This document shows, piece after piece, positions 33,285 to 37,968 of a DNA stretch of 61,874 bases. The stretch is from VXMO01 sp034422835. Lineage in GTDB: Bacteria > Chloroflexota > Dehalococcoidia > UBA6926. Within the stretch, counting starts at the first letter, position 1. The number at the start of each line of letters is the position of its first letter. The notes below the pieces were generated by a model, which did not search any database, had not been told where the DNA came from, and worked only from the letters and a program-made list of their open reading frames with translations. The translations under genes were made by a program, and so were the position numbers. The stretch covers positions 1 through 61,874 of the forward strand of contig DAOUJJ010000010.1 of NCBI GenBank assembly GCA_034422835.1, given 5' to 3'.

Positions 33285-33603
33285 GGGAGCGCAAAAAAGG
33301 AGGGCGCTCCCTGCGAGGGGTGCATCGGCGGCAACGGACCTCTAGTTTCCCGGACAGGAAACCACGACGGGTTTTGCTCGTGGCCACGGGCGGCCAGTGA
33401 CGGTGGGCTGACGGGGCTCAATAGGGCGGGCGGCAATCGCGGCGCAGCGAGGGTCGTCCGGCGCCAGGTAGCTCCTGGCGCGAATATCTGGAGACCGGAG
33501 CGCGGCCTAAAACGGTGGCCGACGCGATGGAACGAAGCTCCCACTGCGCCGAACCGACGACGGTTCCACCAAAGGCTGGAGGCCCGCAGCGCCGATGCAC
33601 CCC
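33285..33603 (+). ncRNA. Predicted structured RNA of unknown class (or structured leader)
   Basis: The segment can fold into an elaborate RNA. A leading 8-bp hairpin (33285-33292 with 33304-33311) has an A-rich loop. A perfect 14-bp closing stem joins 33317-33330 to 33590-33603 across 259 bases. A second long-range stem (33336-33344 with 33577-33585, one mismatch, one G-U) stacks inside it. Local hairpins are 33345-33350/33357-33362, 33363-33367/33378-33382, an 8-bp pairing 33440-33447/33544-33551, an 8-bp hairpin 33461-33468/33474-33481, and 33551-33556/33561-33566. It lacks the signatures I know for RNase P, tmRNA, SRP RNA or group I and II introns. It sits upstream of a small basic protein gene. 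The strand is inferred from that gene; stems alone do not decide it. Confidence 0.55.
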
Positions 33604-33665
33604 CCAAGACCCCCCAAACCAACAGGAAAGGAGACGCCAAAGCAAACGCCGAAAGGAGAAACCCA

Positions 33666-33941
33666 ATGAGCCGTGGCAGCCGCGCCCGCAGACTCCACTA
33701 CTTCCGCTCCATCGCCCGCAAAACGAAGCGCGGAGCCAGGAACATGGCCACCATCGAAATCGTGAGAAACATCGTGGTACCGCGCGACAGGAACCAGGGC
33801 AAAAGGCTGCCTACCGGCTTGGAGCTAGCCCGCTCCGTGGCGAAACACAGCCGCGTCCCCATGACCAAGCACGAAATCCACGTCCTCGGTCGCCAACTGG
33901 ACGCCCTCATCCAACGCGCCTCCACCCTCCGTTCGCCCTGA
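33666..33941 (+). CDS. Small very basic orphan protein downstream of the structured RNA
   Basis: A 91-residue protein; GAAAGGAGAAACCCA precedes the ATG. Third codon positions are mostly G or C, as expected for a real gene here. The N-terminal 28 residues are Arg/Lys-rich (MSRGSRARRLHYFRS, RKTKRGARN), followed by a short strand-like part (TIEIVRNIVVPRD) and two helices (LELARSVAKHS, HEIHVLGRQLDALIQRAS). This composition suits RNA or DNA binding. The last residues, TLRSP, and the stop come from an interspersed repeat. I do not recognise the family. The upstream frame is open much further but without plausible codon use. Confidence 0.6.
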   Translation: MSRGSRARRLHYFRSIARKTKRGARNMATIEIVRNIVVPRDRNQGKRLPTGLELARSVAKHSRVPMTKHEIHVLGRQLDALIQRASTLRSP

Positions 33942-33956
33942 GCCTGTCGAAGGGCG
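33931..33956. repeat. Interspersed repeat forming the 3' end of the basic gene
   Basis: The CCGTTCGCCCTGAGCCTGTC copy supplies the final codons and TGA of the 33666-33941 gene. Confidence 0.85.
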
Positions 33957-33988
33957 AAACTACCCTGTCATTCGTGAAGAAAGGCACA

Positions 33989-34096
33989 ATGTTGACACGT
34001 TATCGCCGCATGCGTAGAGTGCCGTCTACAGGGGTTTCGGCCCCGAAAAAAATCGGCTCCCGCGGGAGCCGGCGTAAAGGAGGGAAGACGGAATGA
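33989..34096 (+). CDS. Micro-ORF A, basic 35-residue peptide
   Basis: ATG after GAAGAAAGGCACA; the peptide is rich in Arg/Lys/Gly/Ser (MLTRYRRMRRVPSTG to SRRKGGKTE). The frame contains two RNA hairpins (34031-34044 and 34054-34071), and codon use is only weakly coding-like, so it may be a structured transcript rather than a gene. It ends in an ATGA overlap with micro-ORF B. Confidence 0.35.
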   Translation: MLTRYRRMRRVPSTGVSAPKKIGSRGSRRKGGKTE

Positions 34097-34167
34097 TGCG
34101 TTTGTACGCGGAATACGTCACACGGAAGTTCCCTTACGCGCGCCTCGCTGTGGAGAGGACCGGCTGA
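34093..34167 (+). CDS. Micro-ORF B, 24-residue peptide
   Basis: ATG coupled to the preceding stop (ATGA), with a strong AAAGGAGGG nine bases ahead. The peptide MMRLYAEYVTRKFPYARL plus six residues has no recognisable family. The ribosome site is the main argument for translation. Confidence 0.35.
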   Translation: MMRLYAEYVTRKFPYARLAVERTG

Positions 34168-34373
34168 GCCGCTGAGCGGCGCCAGATCAGCCACCCCAAC
34201 ATAGCGAGGCAAACAGGGCGGTGAGTGGCGCCCGTACAATGCCCGCCGCGCGAAACCACAATGACGGCCGTCAGAATGGCAGAGCGGGTGGAGCAGAAGG
34301 AGCGCCCAGGTAAACCGCCCGAAACGCAGTGCGATCGCACGACAGGCCCGGACTTTGAAGGAGTTCGGGCCTG
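34142..34373 (+). ncRNA. Second hairpin-rich segment, ends in a 12-bp hairpin
   Basis: Pairings: 34142-34149 with 34203-34210 (8 bp, perfect), 34162-34167 with 34187-34192, 34168-34172 with 34176-34180, 34216-34222 with 34314-34320 (7 bp), a 12-base palindrome 34329-34340, and a final 12-bp hairpin 34343-34354/34362-34373 with one G-U that fits the plus strand only. It may be the 3' part of the same transcript as the structured RNA. No T-run follows, so it is not a classic terminator. A weak 38-codon frame (34261-34377) overlaps it and is not called. Confidence 0.4.
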
Positions 34374-34403
34374 TTGACGTATACGGTTCAGCCAGGAAAC
34401 GGG

Positions 34404-34529
34404 CTAGTCGGCGTTGCCGGGAGCCGTGCCGTCCTCGAACGCCGCAATGATCAGGAGCAGAACGATCAGGACAACCCCGATCCACATCAGGGTCTGCGTC
34501 ATATCAGGGCTGCGCCGTCGGTAAATCAT
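34404..34529 (-). CDS. Small single-helix membrane protein coupled to cysO
   Basis: A 41-residue protein whose ATG overlaps the cysO stop (ATGA). After a short basic start (MIYRRRSPDM) comes one strongly hydrophobic helix (IGVVLIVLLLIIAA) and a short acidic tail. The coupling supports a real gene. Function unknown. Confidence 0.55.
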   Translation of the reverse strand: MIYRRRSPDMTQTLMWIGVVLIVLLLIIAAFEDGTAPGNAD

Positions 34530-34810
34530 GCCGCGCCGCCCGCGATTGCCGGCACGATGACGATCTCGTCGCCGTCCTTTACCTCCGTCTCAAGCCCGCG
34601 CAAGTACATGATGTCGTTGTCATTCAGGAAGATGGAGACGAACGGGTGAATGTCCCCCGTCACGTCGTCCAGCACACGCGCCTTGATGCCCGGGAAGCGC
34701 GATTCCAGCACTTCGAGCGCCTCCGTCAACGGGCCGGACGGCACGTCGATGCGATCAACGCCTTCAGTGATGCGCCGCATCGCGGTTGGGACCTTCAAAC
34801 TTGCAGGCAT
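34526..34810 (-). CDS. cysO: CysO-like ubiquitin-fold sulfur carrier protein
   Basis: A 94-residue MoaD/ThiS-fold protein. It follows mycobacterial CysO closely by eye along its length: VPTAMRRIT at the start, a GPLTEALEVLESRFPGI helix, HPFVSIFLNDNDI, RGLETEVKDGDEIVIVPAIAGG. CysO is activated by an adenylating enzyme at its C-terminal Gly-Gly, becomes a thiocarboxylate, and donates sulfur to CysM. Here two Ala follow the Gly-Gly, so trimming would be needed before activation. cysM and a moeB-type activator are in the same window (58.2 and 60.1 kb). The start at 34810 has GGAGG about 14 bases ahead. Confidence 0.82.
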   Translation of the reverse strand: MPASLKVPTAMRRITEGVDRIDVPSGPLTEALEVLESRFPGIKARVLDDVTGDIHPFVSIFLNDNDIMYLRGLETEVKDGDEIVIVPAIAGGAA

Positions 34811-34872
34811 GCTCGCGCGTTCCGCCTCCCTGTTGATTCTGCCGCGTTTAGTATATCGCCTGCGGAACGGCG

Positions 34873-35265
34873 CTAGTCGGACTCGGAGTCGAGCCGGAGC
34901 GAGGCGGAATTGAGGCAGTAGCGGAGTCCGGTTGGAGCGGGGCCGTCCGGGAAGAGGTGCCCGAGGTGCGCGCCGCATTCGCCGCACATCACCTCCGTGC
35001 GGACCATGCCGAACGAGCGGTCCTCCTCTTCCTTGATGACCGCGCCCTCCAGCGGCTCATAGAAGCTCGGCCAGCCGGTGCTGGAGTCGTACTTGGTCTT
35101 GGAGCTGAACAGCGGCGTATCGCAGCAGATGCATCGATAGATGCCCGGCTCATGCTCGTTCCAGTAGATGCCGGTGAAGGGCGGCTCCGTCCCCTTTTCC
35201 TGCGTCACGTGATACTGCATGTCCGTCAGCTTCTCGCGATACTGTGTGTCGTTCGTGGCTTCCAT
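34873..35265 (-). CDS. msrB: Peptide-methionine (R)-S-oxide reductase
   Basis: The 130-residue protein starts at 35265 after GGGAGGAATCAAC. Two CxxC pairs (CICC near residue 40 and CGEC near 93) bind zinc; STGWPSFYEP and HLGHLFPDGP are core motifs; the catalytic Cys is in LRYCLNSASL. It reduces the R-epimer of oxidised methionine. It lies 21 bases after msrA on the same strand. Confidence 0.95.
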   Translation of the reverse strand: MEATNDTQYREKLTDMQYHVTQEKGTEPPFTGIYWNEHEPGIYRCICCDTPLFSSKTKYDSSTGWPSFYEPLEGAVIKEEEDRSFGMVRTEVMCGECGAHLGHLFPDGPAPTGLRYCLNSASLRLDSESD

Positions 35266-35286
35266 GTTGATTCCTCCCAAGAGCTC

Positions 35287-35850
35287 CTACACCCGTAGAT
35301 CTGCGAGGTACTTCTCCCGGAACTTCGCCACCTTGGGCTCGATGATGACTTGGCAATAGGACGCGCCCGGGTTGCTGCGGAAATACTCCTGGTGGTAGTC
35401 CTCCGCCTGGTAGAAGATGTCCAGCGGCTCCACCTGCGTCACGAGCGGGTCTCGATAGAGTCCCTGCTCCACCACGCGCTTGATCGCGGCCTCGGCCTCC
35501 GCCTTCTGTTCATCATTGTGGTACAGGATGATGGAGCGGTACTGCGGCCCCACGTCATACCCCTGCCGGTTGAGCGTCGTTGGGTCATGGATCGTGAAGA
35601 AGATGTCCAGCAGGTGGCTGAGCGAGACGACTGAGGGGTCAAAGGTGACCTGCGTGACCTCGGCGTGCCCGGTCGTTCCGGTGCAGACCCGCTCGTAGCT
35701 CGGGTTCGCCACGTGTCCGCCCGCATAGCCGGAGACGACGCTTTCCACGCCGTTCACCAGCTCATACACGGCCTCCAGACACCAGAAGCACCCGCCGCCA
35801 AGCGTGGCCGTTTGCAGCTGCTTTCCGCTGTCTCCGCTCCCATTCACCAT
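35287..35850 (-). CDS. msrA: Peptide-methionine (S)-S-oxide reductase
   Basis: A 187-residue protein with the catalytic GGGCFWCLEAVYELVNGV, SGYAGGHVANPSYE, TGHAEVTQVTFDP and YHQEYF. It reduces the S-epimer of oxidised methionine and forms an operon with msrB. No signal peptide, hence cytosolic. Confidence 0.95.
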   Translation of the reverse strand: MVNGSGDSGKQLQTATLGGGCFWCLEAVYELVNGVESVVSGYAGGHVANPSYERVCTGTTGHAEVTQVTFDPSVVSLSHLLDIFFTIHDPTTLNRQGYDVGPQYRSIILYHNDEQKAEAEAAIKRVVEQGLYRDPLVTQVEPLDIFYQAEDYHQEYFRSNPGASYCQVIIEPKVAKFREKYLADLRV

Positions 35851-35954
35851 GTCAATTGTCCTTTCGCGCCGGTGTCCACGGACTGTTGATCTGTTCGTTG
35901 GTATCTATATCCATGATACGAATCCGCGGAAACGGCGAGAGGCCTGGCGCCTCC

Positions 35955-36239
35955 TCAAGCGCGGAGTTCGGCGAGAAGGTCGCCGTGCTCCTTGCTCCCC
36001 TCTTCCAATGCGGCGATTATCGCAGTCACAAGCTGCCGCGCCGACTCAGCGCTGAGCTCCACGGCGATGCGATCTCCCAATCCGCCCTTCTCATTGACGA
36101 AGTCGATGTTGACGCTGTGCTCCATGAACGCGTGGGCGGGATGGTCATAGCACACGTTCGCCTTGGTGAGCGGTATCCATCCGTCCGCGGACTTTCCGCT
36201 GCCGCTCACTTCTGCCGTCTGAACTATCCAGCTGCACAT
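35955..36239 (-). CDS. DUF6295 family protein
   Basis: A 94-residue protein starting MCSWIVQTAEVSGSGK. The pattern W-x-L-x-K-A-N-V-C-Y-D-H-P-x-H-A, then NIDFVNE and RIAVELSAESARQLV, matches the DUF6295 family as I remember it. The His and Cys residues in the middle could bind a metal. The role is unknown; it often lies near redox or hydrolase genes, as here. Confidence 0.7.
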   Translation of the reverse strand: MCSWIVQTAEVSGSGKSADGWIPLTKANVCYDHPAHAFMEHSVNIDFVNEKGGLGDRIAVELSAESARQLVTAIIAALEEGSKEHGDLLAELRA

Positions 36240-36299
36240 GTCGGTTGCCCTCACCCCAACCCTCTCCCGGCGGGAGAGGGGATGCGTTGGTCTGTTGCT

Positions 36300-37046
36300 C
36301 TACGCGGCCAGGTGCTCCTCGAAGAAGCGGAACAGCTTCTCCCACCCGTCCAGCGCCTGCTCAATGCGGTAGTTCGGACGGTCATAGTAGAAGAAGCCGT
36401 GCCCCGCGCCGTCGTAGCGGTGGAACTCATAGTTCTTCCCGTGTTGCTTCAAGGCCTCTTCCAGCGCGTTCACGTGGGCCGGCGTCGGATTCATGTCGTC
36501 GTTGCCGAACAGCCCGAGAATCGGAGCGCTCAGGTTCGGTGTGTAGTCGATTGGCGCGACGGGCATCTTCTCCGACTTCTCGTCGTCGGACATGACGACG
36601 CGGCCGCCCCAGCAGTTCACGACGGCGTCGAAACCGCCCGCGCAGCCTGCCAGATAAGCCTGTCTTCCGCCGGAGCACGTGCCGAACACGCCGACCTTGC
36701 CGTTGGTCTGCGGCAGGGAGCGCAGGAACTGCATCGAGCCCTGGATATCGCCGACGGCCTGATCGTCCGCCACGCCGCCCGCGGCGCGGACGGCGGCGGC
36801 GACGTCATCCGGGCTGCCGGACCCTTCGCGCTCGTAGAGGTTCGGGGAGATTGCCAAATAACCGTGATGGGCGAACTTGCGGGTCGCCTCCCGGTACCAC
36901 TCATCCCAGCCCGGCGCGTGGTGAATCAGTACCACACCCGGAAACGGCCCGGGGCCGAGCGGCCGCGCGTAATACGCCGCGATCTCATCGCTGTTGTAAC
37001 CCTTAATCGTCGTGATCTCCGCAATCATGCCCTCGTAGTCAGCCAT
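36300..37046 (-). CDS. Dienelactone hydrolase family protein
   Basis: A 248-residue alpha/beta hydrolase of the DLH group. The nucleophile elbow is GTCSGG (catalytic Cys near residue 128, as in true DLH, not Ser), the acid is probably in LFGNDDMNPTP, and the His is in GAGHGFFYYDRP. These enzymes open lactones in aromatic degradation; the true substrate is unknown. I chose the ATG at 37046, where homology-like sequence begins; a longer upstream frame is Arg-rich and unlike the family. Confidence 0.85.
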   Translation of the reverse strand: MADYEGMIAEITTIKGYNSDEIAAYYARPLGPGPFPGVVLIHHAPGWDEWYREATRKFAHHGYLAISPNLYEREGSGSPDDVAAAVRAAGGVADDQAVGDIQGSMQFLRSLPQTNGKVGVFGTCSGGRQAYLAGCAGGFDAVVNCWGGRVVMSDDEKSEKMPVAPIDYTPNLSAPILGLFGNDDMNPTPAHVNALEEALKQHGKNYEFHRYDGAGHGFFYYDRPNYRIEQALDGWEKLFRFFEEHLAA

Positions 37047-37195
37047 GTAGCACCCCCACCTACTCTTCCTGAATTTCCTGCGCCTGTCCTCCACCATTGG
37101 CCGAGACAGCCGCCCGCTCATGTTGCCCCTTTTGCCCATGACCACGCAAGGCGCGGCGCTGTTCTCTCCCTGACCAAAAGAGCATTTCATTCAGT

Positions 37196-37231
37196 TAGCA
37201 TGATATTTTCATGCAGATATCATGCTATTAT
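37196..37231. promoter_or_regulatory. Operator and -10 box of the FitAB/VapBC module
   Basis: A perfect 11-bp inverted repeat, TAGCATGATAT (37196-37206) and ATATCATGCTA (37217-37227), is followed by TATTAT (37226-37231). The ATG lies at 37238, seven bases on, so the mRNA is probably leaderless and autoregulated at the repeat. Confidence 0.7.
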
Positions 37232-37237
37232 CAGTAC

Positions 37238-37495
37238 ATGGCTAATCTACAGGTGAGAAACATACCGGAGGATCTTCACGAGCGGCTGCGCCGCCACGCG
37301 CGGGAGGAAAACTCCACTATGAGCGCGTTCGTGCTCGCCGCCGTGGAACGCGAGCTGAAACGCCGGGAGTGGCGGGAGCATTGGGAGAAGATGCCCACGA
37401 CGGATCTGGGCGTGAGCGCGGCGACCCTGATTGAAGAAGCGCGCGCTGAGCGCGAAGCGCAATGGGCGGAGCGGGAATTCAATCTCGGTGAGTGA
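37238..37495 (+). CDS. Ribbon-helix-helix antitoxin, FitA/VapB type
   Basis: An 85-residue protein. The N-terminal ribbon-helix-helix is clear (ANLQVRNIPEDLHERLRRHA, then MSAFVLAAVERELKR), followed by a flexible charged tail (RAEREAQWAEREFNLGE) that would wrap the toxin. It overlaps the PIN gene by eight bases (GTGAGTGA). Confidence 0.9.
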   Translation: MANLQVRNIPEDLHERLRRHAREENSTMSAFVLAAVERELKRREWREHWEKMPTTDLGVSAATLIEEARAEREAQWAEREFNLGE

Positions 37496-37889
37496 CTACG
37501 TTGTTGATGCGTCCGTAGCGGTCGAATATCTTCTGAAGACTCCCCTCGGCGTAGGGGTGGCAGGCACGCTTGACAGCAATTCGTTGGTTGCGCCCGAACT
37601 GATTGACGCGGAAGTCCTGTCGGCTCTGCGGCGACGCGTATTGAGCGGGTTTCTGGAAGAGGAGCGCGCGCAACTGGCTATTCGGGCTCTGCTCGTATGG
37701 CCGATTGAACGGCTCTCTCACCGTTCCCTTGCGTCGTTGGCTTGGGAGCACTACCACAACGTCACTGCTTATGACGCCATGTATGTTGCAGCTGCCCGTG
37801 CCCGGGGAATTCCCCTGCTGACTGCCGACGGACCACTCTCACGCGCGTCGGGTCTCGGAATCGCCGTGCAGAACGTCCGCCTGCGATGA
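37488..37889 (+). CDS. PIN-domain RNase toxin, FitB/VapC type
   Basis: The 133-residue protein starts with GTG in the overlap. The acidic PIN residues are present: VVDASVAVEYL (D7), LIDAEVLSALRR (E), TAYDAMYVAAA (D) and LLTADGPLS (D). It should cleave RNA, typically tRNA or rRNA, and be inhibited by the preceding antitoxin. Confidence 0.9.
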   Translation: MSDYVVDASVAVEYLLKTPLGVGVAGTLDSNSLVAPELIDAEVLSALRRRVLSGFLEEERAQLAIRALLVWPIERLSHRSLASLAWEHYHNVTAYDAMYVAAARARGIPLLTADGPLSRASGLGIAVQNVRLR

Positions 37890-37968
37890 TTGGGGTGCTG
37901 TTGGGTTAGACTCAGTTTGTGTTGCGTAACACTGCTGCGGCAAATCTGCCGTCCGGCCGGGAGGGGCT

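Noticed and set aside
33285..33603. RNase P RNA, tmRNA or group II intron
   Set aside because: The conserved sequences of these RNAs (for example GAGGAAAGTCC and ACAGAA of RNase P, the tRNA-like ends of tmRNA, the domain V hairpin) are missing on both strands.
33126..33665. Long upstream extension of the basic gene as one 271-residue protein
   Set aside because: The extension crosses a repeat and the structured segment, has no ribosome site and shows random-looking codon use. The internal ATG at 33666 is far better.
34343..34373. Classic intrinsic terminator
   Set aside because: The 12-bp hairpin is strong but is followed by TTGACGTATA, not a T-run. It is kept as part of the structured segment.
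34261..34377. 38-codon frame in the second structured segment
   Set aside because: It has no ribosome site, and its DNA is better explained by base pairing.
34000..34485. 161-residue minus-strand frame opposite the micro-ORFs
   Set aside because: Its codon use is poor, it runs through stems and into the cysO-coupled small gene, and no ribosome site is seen.
35856..37256. 466-residue plus-strand open frame
   Set aside because: It is a shadow across two minus-strand genes with no start signal or family features.
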